DNA from: Chitinophagales bacterium
Lineage (GTDB): Bacteria > Bacteroidota > Bacteroidia > Chitinophagales > LD1
Direction: 5' to 3'
DNA: 64,000 bases
NCBI GenBank assembly: GCA_016786765.1
Contig: JAEUUZ010000059.1
Coordinates: forward strand, 224,255 to 288,254
Shown piece by piece: positions 51,621-62,008 of the stretch. Position numbers and translations under genes: made by a program. The notes under the pieces are model-generated. The model saw only the letters and a list, made by a program, of their open reading frames with translations, searched no databases and was not told the origin of the DNA. The stretch's first letter is position 1, and each line of letters opens with the position of its first letter.

Positions 51621-53552
51621 ATGATAAAGATTACATTACCGGATGGCGCGCAACGCGAATATAACGAGGGCGTAACTTCGTTGGAAATCGCACAAAGTAT
51701 TTCGGCAGGATTGGCCAAAGCAGTTGTTGCTGCTGAAATTGATGGACAGGTATGGGATTTAACGCGCCCAATTACGAAAGACGTAGCGTTCAAATTATTG
51801 AAATTCGAAGACGATAACGGAAAGAAAACCTTCTGGCATTCTTCAGCCCACTTAATGGCCGAAGCCTTGGAATCATTATACCCTGGCGTAAAATTCGGTA
51901 TTGGTCCGCCAATCGAAGCCGGTTATTACTACGATGTAGATTTGGGCGGCCGAAAATTCTCGGACGAAGAGATGGTAACGCTTGAAAAAAAGATGTTGGA
52001 ATTGGCTGCTAAAGACAATCAATACATTCGCACCGAAGTATCAAAAGCCGATGCTGTAAAGTATTTCACAGAAAAAAATGATGAGTATAAATTAGAATTG
52101 ATAGATGGTTTGAACGATGGCGAAATTACCTTCTACCAGCAAGGTGAATTTACCGATTTATGTCGTGGACCACACATTCCAAGTACTGGTTTAATTAAAG
52201 CTGTGAAGATTTTGAGCATCGCAGGTGCTTATTGGCGGGGCGATGAAAGTCGTCAGCAACTTACCCGTATCTATGGGGTTACTTTCCCTAAACAAGCGCT
52301 TTTAGACGAACACATGCGTTTGTTGGAAGAAGCAAAAAAACGCGATCACCGAAAAATCGGGAAGGAATTAGAGTTGTTTGCTTTCTCAGAAAACGTGGGC
52401 ATGGGCTTGCCATTATGGTTGCCCAAAGGGGCTATGTTGCGCGATAAATTGGTAGATTTCTTGAAACGTGCACAAACGAAAGCGGGTTACTTACCGGTAG
52501 TTACGCCACATATCGGCAATAAGAAATTGTATGTGACTTCCGGCCACTACGAAAAATACGGAAAAGATTCGTTCCAACCCATAGAAACACCGCAAGAGGG
52601 AGAGCAGTTTTTCTTGAAACCGATGAACTGTCCGCACCACTGCGAAATCTACAAAACGAAACCACGTTCGTATAAAGATTTACCATTGCGTTTGGCTGAA
52701 TTCGGAACGGTGTATCGCTACGAGCAACACGGTGAATTACACGGTTTAACGCGTGTGCGCGGCTTTACACAAGATGATGCCCACTTGTTCTGTCGTCCCG
52801 ATCAATTGAAAGAAGAGTTCTGTAAAGTTATTGATTTGGTGTTGTATGTGTTCCGTGCATTGGATTTTCAAGATTTCACCGCACAAGTCTCGTTGCGTGA
52901 TCCGGAGAACAAAACCAAATACATTGGTAGCGATGAAAATTGGGATCGTGCTGAAAAAGCCATTATAGAATCGGCTGCTGAAAAGGGTTTGACTACTGTT
53001 GTAGAGTTAGGCGAAGCCGCTTTCTATGGTCCGAAACTCGACTTCATGGTAAAAGATGCGATTGGTAGAAAATGGCAGTTAGGCACCATTCAGGTGGATT
53101 ACAATTTGCCTGAACGTTTTGAATTGGAATACACCGGTGCCGATAATCAGAAACATCGTCCGGTGATGATTCACCGTGCACCATTTGGTTCATTAGAGCG
53201 TTTTATTGCGGTATTGATTGAACACTGTGCAGGAAAATTCCCATTGTGGTTAAGTCCGGAGCCGGTAGCGATTTTACCTATCAGCGATAAATTCCATGCT
53301 TTTGCAGAAGAAGTACAAGCAAAATTGATGGCGAAAAACATTGGTGTTTTCTTAGACGACCGGGCTGAAAAAATAGGCAAGAAAATTCGCGATACAGAGT
53401 TGCGAAGAACACCGTATATGTTGATTGTGGGTGAGAAAGAAGCAGAAACGAAAACCGTTTCAGTACGTAAACAAGGACATGGCGATCAAGGCGCTTTGGA
53501 TGTTGATCAGTTCATAACGAACTTGATTACAGAAATTGAATCGATGATTTAA
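51621..53552 (+). CDS. thrS: Threonyl-tRNA synthetase
   Basis: A 643-residue class II synthetase: TGS domain (1-~62, [27 protein letters not shown]), the second additional (editing) domain with [17 protein letters not shown] and [10 protein letters not shown] (zinc-like HxxxH and C/H), the catalytic core ([57 protein letters not shown]) and the anticodon-binding domain from ~540. It is divergent from infC, whereas the usual bacterial order has thrS, infC, rpmI and rplT in one direction. The end overlaps the convergent histidine kinase gene by 4 bases. Confidence 0.97.
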   Translation: MIKITLPDGAQREYNEGVTSLEIAQSISAGLAKAVVAAEIDGQVWDLTRPITKDVAFKLLKFEDDNGKKTFWHSSAHLMAEALESLYPGVKFGIGPPIEAGYYYDVDLGGRKFSDEEMVTLEKKMLELAAKDNQYIRTEVSKADAVKYFTEKNDEYKLELIDGLNDGEITFYQQGEFTDLCRGPHIPSTGLIKAVKILSIAGAYWRGDESRQQLTRIYGVTFPKQALLDEHMRLLEEAKKRDHRKIGKELELFAFSENVGMGLPLWLPKGAMLRDKLVDFLKRAQTKAGYLPVVTPHIGNKKLYVTSGHYEKYGKDSFQPIETPQEGEQFFLKPMNCPHHCEIYKTKPRSYKDLPLRLAEFGTVYRYEQHGELHGLTRVRGFTQDDAHLFCRPDQLKEEFCKVIDLVLYVFRALDFQDFTAQVSLRDPENKTKYIGSDENWDRAEKAIIESAAEKGLTTVVELGEAAFYGPKLDFMVKDAIGRKWQLGTIQVDYNLPERFELEYTGADNQKHRPVMIHRAPFGSLERFIAVLIEHCAGKFPLWLSPEPVAILPISDKFHAFAEEVQAKLMAKNIGVFLDDRAEKIGKKIRDTELRRTPYMLIVGEKEAETKTVSVRKQGHGDQGALDVDQFITNLITEIESMI

Positions 53553-56095
53553 TTCAGCGAAGCCGGTTTGTTGTGCAACGATTTTGAAATGGTGAAGTGG
53601 AATGTAGTTCCCTCACCAATTGTAGAATCTACCCAAATTTGGCCATGGTGAATATCCACTACCTTTTTACAAATCGCTAAACCTATTCCTGTACCCGAAT
53701 ACTCAGTGTCGTTATGTAAACGTTGAAAGATGAGGAAGATTTTTTCTTTGAATTCGTCTTTGATACCTATACCATTGTCTTGTACACTAATCTGCCAATG
53801 CGTTGGTGTTTCTGATCCATACACCAATATTTGAGGATCCTTGTCTTTCACAAATTTCATGGCATTATCCACCAAGTTTTGAAGAATCTGTGATATTTTA
53901 TAAGGCTCTGCGAATACCTTTGGCAAATTACTGAATTCAATGATGGCGTTTTTAGAATCAATGTTCGACTCCAAGTTCTTCGTAACGATAAACATGATAT
54001 CGCTCATTTCTACCCATTCGAACGGACGAGGTTCTGTGTTCAAACGCGAGTAGTTCAGCAAGTCGGAAATGAGTTGACGCATTCTCGAAGAAGCCGAAAT
54101 ACAATAGTCGATAAACTCTTTACCATCGGCATTCACCTGTGAACCATAACGCTGTTCAAGCAGTTGTAAGAAACTGATAATGGTTTTTAAAGGACTTTGT
54201 AAATCGTGTGATGCAACATAGGCAAAGCGTTCTAACTCTTCATTAGATTGCGCGAGTTTGATGTTATTTTCTTCCAATTCAATCTGCGCTTTCTTCAACT
54301 CAGTGATATCTAAAATCACCACCAATCCATAGATCACCTCACCGTTTTCATCGCGAATTGGGTTGGCGTTCACTAAGAATGAATTTTCTTTTTCGGTGGT
54401 TTGAATGATTTCTGAATAGCCATTTAAAATTTTTGAATAGCGTTCAAAACGTTCATTCAGCACTTCTTCCGGTTCACCGGTTTCAAGTACATGCTTACCT
54501 TCGATTTGTTCTTTTGGTAAGCTGATTTTACCAACTAGAGAACCTTCTGCTAAAACATAACGCAATTGTTTGTCGAATACGAAGATGGCAGAATTGGGTA
54601 CGTTACTGGCAATTTGGCGATAGAGGTTCTGCGAGTTTTGCAATCGAATTTCATTGTTTCGCATTTCAGTGATATCTACACAGATTCCCAGAATATTGTA
54701 TTCATCACTTTCAGGATCTTTAATCGCTAGCTTGTATATTTTGATGTGATGCGGTTTTACATCATTGCCTACATAAATATCTGCTGTAAATTCAAATTGC
54801 GAATCGGGGTTTTCAAGAACAAGTTTATCTTGATCTATAAAGTCTTGAATGTTATTTGTTCTTGGGTTTATTTCATCATACTTCAATCCAAAAACCTTGT
54901 CTTTTTCTTTGCTATAGAATCGAGCGAATGACTCGTTTACCATAATGTATTCCCCTTTCTTGTTTTTGAGGAAAATTTGGTTTGGATTTACGTCAATCAA
55001 CATTTGAAGGAAATCTTTCTGTCGGTTAATGGCGTTTTGCGCATAGATACCAAACTGAATCTCTTTCTGTAGTTTTTTGTTGGTGTCTTCTAATTCGGAG
55101 GTACGTTCTTTTACCTTTTCGTCCAGTTCCAAATTTTTCTTTTCCAAATTGCGCTGATATTCTATTCGTTCAGAAATATCTCGAGCGTGAAGGAGAATTG
55201 CAAACTGACCGTTGAAATCAATAATGGCCGATTTTACTGCAATAGGGATTTTTTTACCTGAAGAATGGGAAATCTCTGTTTCGAAATAGGTGAGTTCTCC
55301 GGTAACTAATTTTTTTTGACGTTCAACAAATTCTTGCTTATTCTCCACTTTCGAGAATTTCATCACATTTGTGCCCACAAGCTCTTCTCTTGATACACCA
55401 TGTAAGATGGCTGCAGAGTCGTTAACATCAATTACATTCCCTTCAAAGTCTTCTACGAAAATGGCCTCCGGTGAACTATAGAACAAATCTTTAAAACGCT
55501 TTTCGCTATTTTTGAGCGCTTCCTCTGTAAGCTTTCGTTCTTTGATTTCAGACACCATATGGTAATTGGCAATCGTAAGCGCCCTTGTTCGCTTTTCCAC
55601 TTCCGATTCCAAATTCTCCATGCTTTTCTTTAGCCCTTCTTCTTCTTGTTTTTGTCGGTCTATATCTTTAATGCAAAGGAGCGAACCAATAAATTTTTTA
55701 GCTGCATTGATTACAGGGGATGCATGTACAGAAACCAAGATTTTTTTTCCCGATTTCTCTTTTAAGGTCATGTTATATTTACTCGATTGCCCTTTTCGTC
55801 TTTCCGCAACTCTTTTCTTTATCTCTTCCGATTCTGCGGTTTCATCTGAAACAATGCTTGAAGGTTGATTCAATAATTCTTCTTTGGTGAAATCACACAG
55901 ATGAATAAAGTGTTCGTTAATAAAAAGTATAATACCTTTTTCACTTACTATACAAGCAGGAGTATTACTCCAATCATTAAAATACCTTTTTAGGTCAGCG
56001 TCTACCAATCCTAGATCCGACAGTTGATTATAGTCTTCGAACAGTGTTCCAAAAACCTGATTAATACTTTCCTTATTTTTCTCGCTTACCATCAT
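53549..56095 (-). CDS. Soluble PAS-domain sensor histidine kinase
   Basis: An 848-residue kinase with no membrane helix. Four PAS-like sensor domains: ~45-140 ([20 protein letters not shown]), ~195-305 ([23 protein letters not shown]), ~370-470 ([21 protein letters not shown]) and ~490-600 ([22 protein letters not shown]), with coiled coils between. Then HisKA with phospho-acceptor His ([21 protein letters not shown], ~ residue 620) and HATPase_c ([38 protein letters not shown]). It would sense cytoplasmic redox, light or small ligands. No response regulator gene is adjacent, so its partner is unknown; the orphan regulator at 39800 is a candidate. It converges with thrS. Confidence 0.93.
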   Translation of the reverse strand: MMVSEKNKESINQVFGTLFEDYNQLSDLGLVDADLKRYFNDWSNTPACIVSEKGIILFINEHFIHLCDFTKEELLNQPSSIVSDETAESEEIKKRVAERRKGQSSKYNMTLKEKSGKKILVSVHASPVINAAKKFIGSLLCIKDIDRQKQEEEGLKKSMENLESEVEKRTRALTIANYHMVSEIKERKLTEEALKNSEKRFKDLFYSSPEAIFVEDFEGNVIDVNDSAAILHGVSREELVGTNVMKFSKVENKQEFVERQKKLVTGELTYFETEISHSSGKKIPIAVKSAIIDFNGQFAILLHARDISERIEYQRNLEKKNLELDEKVKERTSELEDTNKKLQKEIQFGIYAQNAINRQKDFLQMLIDVNPNQIFLKNKKGEYIMVNESFARFYSKEKDKVFGLKYDEINPRTNNIQDFIDQDKLVLENPDSQFEFTADIYVGNDVKPHHIKIYKLAIKDPESDEYNILGICVDITEMRNNEIRLQNSQNLYRQIASNVPNSAIFVFDKQLRYVLAEGSLVGKISLPKEQIEGKHVLETGEPEEVLNERFERYSKILNGYSEIIQTTEKENSFLVNANPIRDENGEVIYGLVVILDITELKKAQIELEENNIKLAQSNEELERFAYVASHDLQSPLKTIISFLQLLEQRYGSQVNADGKEFIDYCISASSRMRQLISDLLNYSRLNTEPRPFEWVEMSDIMFIVTKNLESNIDSKNAIIEFSNLPKVFAEPYKISQILQNLVDNAMKFVKDKDPQILVYGSETPTHWQISVQDNGIGIKDEFKEKIFLIFQRLHNDTEYSGTGIGLAICKKVVDIHHGQIWVDSTIGEGTTFHFTISKSLHNKPASLN

Positions 56096-56126
56096 TCCTT
56101 CTGTCTTCTACGTTAAGACTATATAG

Positions 56127-56156
56127 TTGTTTCGGTATAATATTAGTATAAATTTG
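56127..56156 (+). promoter_or_regulatory. Candidate promoter of purT
   Basis: TTG (56127-56129), 19 bases, then TAAATTTG (56149-56156), an exact TAnnTTTG match. Transcription should start near 56163. The TSS lies 5 bases before an in-frame ATG at 56168 and ~75 bases before the family-typical ATG at 56237. Confidence 0.55.
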
Positions 56157-56236
56157 TTACAAGAAATATGGATTCGACAATTGTGTTGAAAACGAGTTCA
56201 TTAAAATATTTTATTTCATCATTGCACAAGATATAT

Positions 56237-57400
56237 ATGGGAAAGATAATGCTTTTAGGCTCAGGCGAATTGGGTAAAGAACTAGTAATTGCATTTCAGC
56301 GTTTAGGACAATATGTAATTGCAGTTGATAATTATGCAGGAGCGCCTGCCATGCAAGTGGCACATGCGTTTGAGGTGATTAATATGTTAGATGGAGAACA
56401 ATTGGATGCTATTGTGTCTAAGCATCAACCTGATTTGATTGTGCCGGAAATTGAGGCTATCCGCACGGAAAGATTCTATACATATGCGCAACAAGGGATA
56501 CAGGTAGTGCCGAGTGCACAAGCGGCTAATTTTACAATGAACCGAAAACTGATTCGTGACTTGGCTTCGAAAACGTTGGAATTGCGTACCGCAAAATATG
56601 CTTATGCATTAACCAAAGCCGAATTTGATGCTGCCGTGAAAGCGATTGGTATTCCTTGTGTAGTGAAGCCGTTGATGTCGTCTTCAGGCAAAGGGCAATC
56701 TGTCGTTAAAACGGAAGCCGATATCGACAAGGCTTGGCATTATGCCATTGAAGGCAGCAGGGGAGATGTGAAAGAAGTAATTGTGGAGGAGTTTATTCGT
56801 TTTCATACTGAAATTACTTTGCTCACTGTAACGCAGAAAAACGGACCAACGTTGTTTTGTCCGCCTATCGGACACCGACAAGAGCGTGGCGATTATCAAG
56901 AAAGTTGGCAGCCATGTGCCCTTTCCGATAAAGATTTAGCTGATGCGCAAACAATGGCTGAAAAAGTAACGAAAGAACTTTCGGGTGCAGGCTTATGGGG
57001 TGTAGAATTTTTCTTAACCGATAATGGGGTTTACTTCTCCGAATTGTCGCCTCGCCCACACGATACCGGCATGGTTACTTTAGCCGGAACGCAGAATTTA
57101 TCGGAGTTTGAACTCCATGCAAGAACTATATTGGGCTTGCCCATTCCTAAAATTGAATTATTGCGAGCCGGTGTGAGTGCTGTAATTTTAGCAGATACAG
57201 AACAAAATACAGCACCCACATACTCTGGTGTAGAGAATGCTTTAGCCAACGAAAACGTAGACATCCGTATTTTTGGAAAACCAACTACCCGAAAGTACAG
57301 ACGAATGGCTGTTGCCTTGGTGAACGAACCTGTTGGGTCTGATATGGACGCCTTGCGCAAAAAAGCAAAGGCTATGGCAGATCTGGTGAGCGTGAATTGA
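56237..57400 (+). CDS. purT: Formate-dependent phosphoribosylglycinamide formyltransferase
   Basis: A 387-residue ATP-grasp enzyme. It starts [25 protein letters not shown], has [11 protein letters not shown], the ATP-grasp loop [29 protein letters not shown], and [28 protein letters not shown]. It converts GAR to FGAR with formate and ATP, an alternative to folate-dependent PurN. I use the ATG at 56237 because related proteins start there, but the promoter allows a 23-residue extension from 56168 (hydrophobic [10 protein letters not shown]). The alpha/beta hydrolase gene begins 6 bases downstream. Confidence 0.95.
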   Translation: MGKIMLLGSGELGKELVIAFQRLGQYVIAVDNYAGAPAMQVAHAFEVINMLDGEQLDAIVSKHQPDLIVPEIEAIRTERFYTYAQQGIQVVPSAQAANFTMNRKLIRDLASKTLELRTAKYAYALTKAEFDAAVKAIGIPCVVKPLMSSSGKGQSVVKTEADIDKAWHYAIEGSRGDVKEVIVEEFIRFHTEITLLTVTQKNGPTLFCPPIGHRQERGDYQESWQPCALSDKDLADAQTMAEKVTKELSGAGLWGVEFFLTDNGVYFSELSPRPHDTGMVTLAGTQNLSEFELHARTILGLPIPKIELLRAGVSAVILADTEQNTAPTYSGVENALANENVDIRIFGKPTTRKYRRMAVALVNEPVGSDMDALRKKAKAMADLVSVN

Positions 57401-57406
57401 TGTGCG

Positions 57407-58051
57407 ATGAAAACGATTTATTTGTTTAGTGGTTTAGGTGCAGATTATCGCGCATTTCAAAACCTAGAATTGGACGGGTTCCATAAGCAGTTTATAGTTT
57501 GGGAAGTCCCACTAGCAAACGAAAGTCTGACGGCTTACGCCCAACGATTGCTAAATCAGATTACATCCGATAAACCTATACTAATCGGACTTTCCTTTGG
57601 GGGAATAGTTGCAACCGAAGTAGCTAATTTAATACCTGCAGAGCAAGTCATTTTGATTTCCTCAGTAGCTACACGAAGCGAACTGCCTTTTTACTTCCGG
57701 CATGCCGGCATTGTTGGATTACACCGATTAATTCCATTTCTTCAGTTAGTAAAATTTCAGCGCTTAAATAACTGGTTGTTTGGTGTGAAAAGTGAATCGG
57801 ATAAAAAGGTACTTAGTGCAATTATTGCGGATACTCAGCCTGATTTTTTACTATGGGCCATCGATATAATAGTAAGATGGAAGAATAACACACGTTTGTC
57901 TAACATTGTACAATTGCATGGTACTGCAGATAAATTGTTTCCTATGTATTGCAACAATGCAGGTATACGAATTCCAGGTGGAGGTCATTTCATGGTCTTA
58001 AACAAAGCCTTTGAAATTAACGTTCATCTCCGCTCTATCTTAAACCCATAA
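57407..58051 (+). CDS. Alpha/beta hydrolase-like protein
   Basis: A 214-residue hydrolase-fold protein: IYLFSGLGADYRAFQNLEL, the nucleophile elbow IGLSFGGIVATE (Ser in GLSFGG), HGTADKLFP and the GGGHFMVL loop with the candidate catalytic His. The acid is likely the Asp of HGTADKLFP. The substrate is unknown. It is 6 bases after purT, on the same strand, but there is no metabolic link that I can see. It converges with the GH1 gene (4 bases apart). Confidence 0.8.
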   Translation: MKTIYLFSGLGADYRAFQNLELDGFHKQFIVWEVPLANESLTAYAQRLLNQITSDKPILIGLSFGGIVATEVANLIPAEQVILISSVATRSELPFYFRHAGIVGLHRLIPFLQLVKFQRLNNWLFGVKSESDKKVLSAIIADTQPDFLLWAIDIIVRWKNNTRLSNIVQLHGTADKLFPMYCNNAGIRIPGGGHFMVLNKAFEINVHLRSILNP

Positions 58052-58055
58052 GACT

Positions 58056-59486
58056 TTATTTGCCAGCCAAGAATTCACTAAACCACTTTCCTGAGGCTTT
58101 AACGGTGCGTTGCTGTGTTTTGAAATCAACCCCAACCAAGCCAAAGCGCGGGCGATTGCCTTCTGCCCATTCGAAGTTATCCATGAACGACCAAATGAAA
58201 TAACCGCCTACATTAACGCCCTCTTTCTTAGCTTTCAATACTTGCCCTAAATAATCTTTCAAGAACTGAATACGTTTCGGATCGTTAATCTCGCCATTCA
58301 CATTCACATCCGGGAATGCTGCTCCATTTTCAGTAATCATAATTTGCGGCATATCTTTATAGCTGCCAAATTTTTTAATCACATTATAAATACCCTCCGG
58401 ATAAACTTCCCAGCCCATATCTGTTATATCGTGTCCAAGTTTTTTAGCCGATACATTGGCGAAATGTATAATTGGAATTAATCCTAAATTATGCACCACC
58501 ATTCGCGAGTAATTCTGTAACCCAATAAAATCAAAATCAAATTTCATTTTTTCTGCATCACCCGGTAACATATGTTTTTCGATATGTTTGCAGGCCGGCA
58601 AATCTGCTTTCGGATAACCTAATCCCATCACCGGATCAATGAATAGGCGATTAATAAAGGCATCTGCACGTTTAGCTGCTTTCACATTTGAAGGTTTATC
58701 ATTCTTCGGGTCGATATGGCTGCACGAAAATGTAGTACCGATTTTCGCTCCGGGTACATTGGCACGAATAATTCTACCCCCTGCACCATGACTCATCGTT
58801 ACGTGATGCACCGCTTTGTAAAACTTACTGAAATTCACATGTCCTGGCGCATGCATCCCCACCAAATAACCCAGCGGAACGAATGCCATAGGTTCATTAA
58901 ATACCATCCAGTTTTTTACTTTATCGCCATATGTTTTTGTTATCAGTTCAACATATTCTTCAAACCATTTAATCGAATCGCGATTCGCCCATCCTCCTTT
59001 ATTTTCCAATGCTTGCGGCAAATCCCAATGATAGCAAGTTACCCATGGCTCTACTTGTTCTTTCAAACATTTATCAATCACCCGATGGTAATAGTCTATT
59101 CCTTTTTGATTGACTGCTCCGGTGCCTTGTGGTAATACTCTCGACCAACCAATCGAAAAGCGGGAGGCAGGAATATTCATTTTGCGCATCAACTCAATAT
59201 CGCTTTCGTAGCGATGGTAAAAATCACAAGCTACATCTCCGTTTTCGCCCGTTTTTATTTTTCCTTTTTTGTGGGTGAAATGATCCCAAATCGATTCGCC
59301 TTTACCGTCTTCATTCCATCCTCCTTCAATCTGGTAAGCAGCTGTAGCTGTGCCCCAAACAAAGTCTTTTCCAAAGTCGCTTCGTTTTAGTTCTCCATCT
59401 GCAATCATCGCGGCTAAAATCTCTTTTGGAATAAGTGCTCCTGCTCCTAGTGCGGCAGTTATTTTCAGCCATTCTTTTCTGTCCAT
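58056..59486 (-). CDS. GH1 beta-glucosidase with N-terminal export-like leader
   Basis: A 476-residue glycoside hydrolase family 1 enzyme. The acid/base is E198 (FNEP) and the nucleophile E386 (ITENG); FVWGTATAAYQIEGGWNEDGKGESIWDHF and GYFIWSFMDNFEWAEG are family landmarks. It removes beta-linked glucosyl (or galactosyl) residues from short sugars. The N-terminus MDRKEWLKITAALGAGALIPKEILAA resembles a Tat or Sec-type leader (DRKEWLK... then a hydrophobic stretch), so it may be exported to the periplasm, unlike most GH1 enzymes. A divergent gap of ~170 bases separates it from the SDR gene. Confidence 0.95.
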   Translation of the reverse strand: MDRKEWLKITAALGAGALIPKEILAAMIADGELKRSDFGKDFVWGTATAAYQIEGGWNEDGKGESIWDHFTHKKGKIKTGENGDVACDFYHRYESDIELMRKMNIPASRFSIGWSRVLPQGTGAVNQKGIDYYHRVIDKCLKEQVEPWVTCYHWDLPQALENKGGWANRDSIKWFEEYVELITKTYGDKVKNWMVFNEPMAFVPLGYLVGMHAPGHVNFSKFYKAVHHVTMSHGAGGRIIRANVPGAKIGTTFSCSHIDPKNDKPSNVKAAKRADAFINRLFIDPVMGLGYPKADLPACKHIEKHMLPGDAEKMKFDFDFIGLQNYSRMVVHNLGLIPIIHFANVSAKKLGHDITDMGWEVYPEGIYNVIKKFGSYKDMPQIMITENGAAFPDVNVNGEINDPKRIQFLKDYLGQVLKAKKEGVNVGGYFIWSFMDNFEWAEGNRPRFGLVGVDFKTQQRTVKASGKWFSEFLAGK

Positions 59487-59529
59487 TTTCAGCTTGTTTT
59501 AGTGCATTGAAACTACTAATTCTGCCTGT

Positions 59530-59549
59530 AATTCAAATAATTTTGAATT
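59530..59549. promoter_or_regulatory. Perfect inverted repeat in the GH1/SDR divergent region
   Basis: AATTCAAA (59530-59537), TAAT, TTTGAATT (59542-59549): an 8-bp palindrome with a 4-base spacer, 44 bases upstream of the GH1 start. There is no T-run. It could be an operator for a dimeric repressor of the beta-glucosidase gene; this is inference. Confidence 0.4.
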
Positions 59550-59659
59550 ATTCTTAATCCATTTACCGTTGATACGAAGAATAAGGTCGCTTAGATAGAC
59601 TTTCATGGCATTTATTGAAAAAAATGGGTATCTCTGCACCCCTTTGTTAAATTTAACGT

Positions 59660-60376
59660 ATGAAAAAAGCAATTATCATTGGAGCCTCTTCAGGAATAGG
59701 GAAGGAGCTAGCCATAGAACTATCAAAACGCGGCTACGAATTGGGTCTTACTGCACGCAGACTAAATTTATTAGACGAATTGTCGAATTTATGTGTCAAT
59801 AAAACATATATCGAATATATGGATGTGGAGAAGCATGAAGAGTCTATTGATATTCTTCAGAAGCTGATTGAACGAATGGGCGGTTTCGATATCCTAATTT
59901 ACAATGCCGGCATTGGCGATTCTTCCGGTTTGTTCGTGAAAGAGAATCAAATGTTCAACATCAATATGATTGGTTTTGCTGCGCTTTCACGCCATGCCTA
60001 CCATTATTTCAAGAAAGAGAAAAAAGAAGGCCATATTGTTGGTGTTTCAAGTATTGCAGGGGTTCGCGGCATGCGGATGGCTGTGGGCTATGCGGCAACT
60101 AAAGCCTTTATGTGGAATTATATGGAAGGATTGCGCCATAAAGCAACTGCTGAAAAACTACCCATTGCGATAACAGATATTCGTCCGGGGTTTATTGAAA
60201 CCGATATGACGAAAGGTCAAAAAGGTATGTTTTGGGTACAAACGGCTGAAAAGGCAGCACGACAAATCGCTGATGCTATTGCGCGAAAGAGCAAAGTAGC
60301 CTATATCACCCGAAGATGGTGGCTAGTGAAGCAGGTGTTTTCTTTAATGCCCGATTTTATGTGGAATAAGAGCTAG
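59660..60376 (+). CDS. Short-chain dehydrogenase/reductase
   Basis: A 238-residue SDR: KKAIIIGASSGIGKELAIELSKRGYELGLTARR (TGxxxGIG type), IYNAGIG, GVSSIAGVRG (Ser) and YAATKAFMW (YxxxK, catalytic Tyr and Lys). The nucleotide loop TARR suggests NADP(H). The substrate is unknown. It is a single plus-strand gene between GH1 and the convergent DUF5683-like gene. Confidence 0.92.
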   Translation: MKKAIIIGASSGIGKELAIELSKRGYELGLTARRLNLLDELSNLCVNKTYIEYMDVEKHEESIDILQKLIERMGGFDILIYNAGIGDSSGLFVKENQMFNINMIGFAALSRHAYHYFKKEKKEGHIVGVSSIAGVRGMRMAVGYAATKAFMWNYMEGLRHKATAEKLPIAITDIRPGFIETDMTKGQKGMFWVQTAEKAARQIADAIARKSKVAYITRRWWLVKQVFSLMPDFMWNKS

Positions 60377-60380
60377 AGCG

Positions 60381-61106
60381 CTAAAAGGTAAAATGAATTT
60401 GCCCCCCATAACTAAAACCGGAATACGCATAGCTTCCGTAAGCCGGACCAAACGATGGTTGTACATGCATGGTGAGTTTATCGCTCATGTTGAAGTCAAA
60501 CAAATGGGCATCCACTGCGGCATCGATTAAGTTTAGGCAATACCACAAACCTAAACAAAAACCGCTGATGGTGAGGTTGCGTTTATGATAATCCCTATAC
60601 TCTTTCAATGTTGCCTCATTGGAAGTACCTTGAAACGAACCAATGGTGTTAGGGTCGCCATCTGCTTGTAAACGATAAGCATCGCGCGCATTCTTATAGT
60701 TGGTTGCTGTGTAATATACCGCATAACTTATTCCCGCAAAACCGGCATATACAATAGGAATCTTCCAGTACTTTTTATTGTAAGCTTGTCCTAAGCCCGG
60801 TAATACAGCTGAAAAGAAGACAGCTCTTTTGGCACTGTGTTTTTTGCTATTGCTTTTGGCTGTGTCTAATGGCGTAAAAGCTGCGGTAGAATCAAATGTG
60901 GAAAGTGAAGCAGGAAGAGTGTTCAGTCCTGTTGTATCGCCAATCAAACGTTGTTCAGAACGTGCAATCGCAATAGAATCCTGGATGCGTCTTGCCTCAT
61001 CAATTTGTGCTAAAACGGAATGCGGCAGCGCTATGCACACCACACTGCAAACAAAAAATATTTTCTCCCGCATCTTTAAAATGCAAGATAAATACCGAAC
61101 AATCAT
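60381..61106 (-). CDS. DUF5683-like secreted/membrane protein
   Basis: A 241-residue protein. It has a signal peptide (KIFFVCSVVCIALPHSVLAQ), a linker, a conserved middle (KRAVFFSAVLPGLGQAYNKKYWKIPIVYAGFAGISYAVYYTATNYKNARDAYRLQADGDPN), a second hydrophobic stretch (ISGFCLGLWYCLNLIDAAVDAHLFDFNMSDKL) and a beta-rich end. This pattern and the place after parB fit the Bacteroidota DUF5683 family. The start at 61106 overlaps the parB stop (ATGA); the ATG at 61073 is a shorter alternative that gives a cleaner signal peptide. Confidence 0.8.
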   Translation of the reverse strand: MIVRYLSCILKMREKIFFVCSVVCIALPHSVLAQIDEARRIQDSIAIARSEQRLIGDTTGLNTLPASLSTFDSTAAFTPLDTAKSNSKKHSAKRAVFFSAVLPGLGQAYNKKYWKIPIVYAGFAGISYAVYYTATNYKNARDAYRLQADGDPNTIGSFQGTSNEATLKEYRDYHKRNLTISGFCLGLWYCLNLIDAAVDAHLFDFNMSDKLTMHVQPSFGPAYGSYAYSGFSYGGQIHFTF

Positions 61107-62008
61107 TTTATGTTCTTTAGTATATCGCAAAGTCTATCTAAATCGCCATCACTGAAAAATTTGATGTTGATTTCGCCTTTTCCTTCACGAGTGCGGATAA
61201 TATTCACTTTGGTCGCCAACGATGAACCGATTTCATCTTGTAGTTTTCGTAGGAACACATCCGAAGACGAATTCTTTGCTGCAGCTACCAATTTCTTTGG
61301 TTTTGTACTTACACCTTTCACTAAATCTTCCGTCTGACGAACCGATAAATTCTTCTCTACCGTTTCTTTAAACAAGCTCAACAAGGTGGGTAAATGTTCA
61401 ACACCCAACAACGCTTTCGCATGCCCCATCGAAATACGGTTATCACGCAAAGCTGCTTGAATATCCGGTGGTAATTTCAACAAACGCAAGAAGTTCGTTA
61501 CTGTACTTCTGTTTTTACCCAAACGCTCTGAAAGCTGCTCCTGTGTTAAGTCGCACTCATCCATCAAACGCTTGTAGTTAATCGCAATTTCCAACGAGTT
61601 CAAATCTTCACGCTGAATGTTTTCAATCAACGCAATCTCAATCGATTCTTGATCGGAAGCGGCACGTACATAAGCCGGAATCTCCGTTTTGCCCGCCAAT
61701 TTAGTAGCGCGTAATCTTCGTTCCCCTGCAATTAACTGATACTTATTATTCTCAATTTTACGAACGGTAATCGGTTGAATTACTCCATGAATGCGAATCG
61801 AATCCGACAAATCTTGTAAGCTCTCTACCTCAAACGTTGTCCGCGGTTGAAACGGATTCACCTCAATTTGCGTAAGCGGAATGTAAATCACCACACCGGC
61901 CTGATTGGCTATAGACGAAGCGCCTACTGATTTCGAATCGCTTTTATCTTCCGTTAATAATGCACTCAGTCCTCGGCCCAATACGTTGTTTTTTTTCTTA
62001 TTCTCCAT
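61103..62008 (-). CDS. parB: Chromosome-partitioning protein ParB
   Basis: A 301-residue ParB: LGRGLSALL start, the N-terminal CTPase/ParB domain (IPLTQIEVNPFQPRTTFEVESLQDLSDSIRIHGVIQPITVRKIENNKYQLIAGERRLRATKLAGKTEIPAYV, with the GERR motif), the DNA-binding helix-turn-helix (LTQEQLSERLGKNRSTVTNFLRLLKLPP) and a C-terminal dimer domain. It overlaps parA by 11 bases. No parS-like palindrome was seen in the window. Confidence 0.97.
   Translation of the reverse strand: MENKKKNNVLGRGLSALLTEDKSDSKSVGASSIANQAGVVIYIPLTQIEVNPFQPRTTFEVESLQDLSDSIRIHGVIQPITVRKIENNKYQLIAGERRLRATKLAGKTEIPAYVRAASDQESIEIALIENIQREDLNSLEIAINYKRLMDECDLTQEQLSERLGKNRSTVTNFLRLLKLPPDIQAALRDNRISMGHAKALLGVEHLPTLLSLFKETVEKNLSVRQTEDLVKGVSTKPKKLVAAAKNSSSDVFLRKLQDEIGSSLATKVNIIRTREGKGEINIKFFSDGDLDRLCDILKNIK

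Noticed and set aside
51461..51793. N-terminal extension of IF-3
   Set aside because: It overlaps the thrS coding start on the other strand and has non-protein-like composition.
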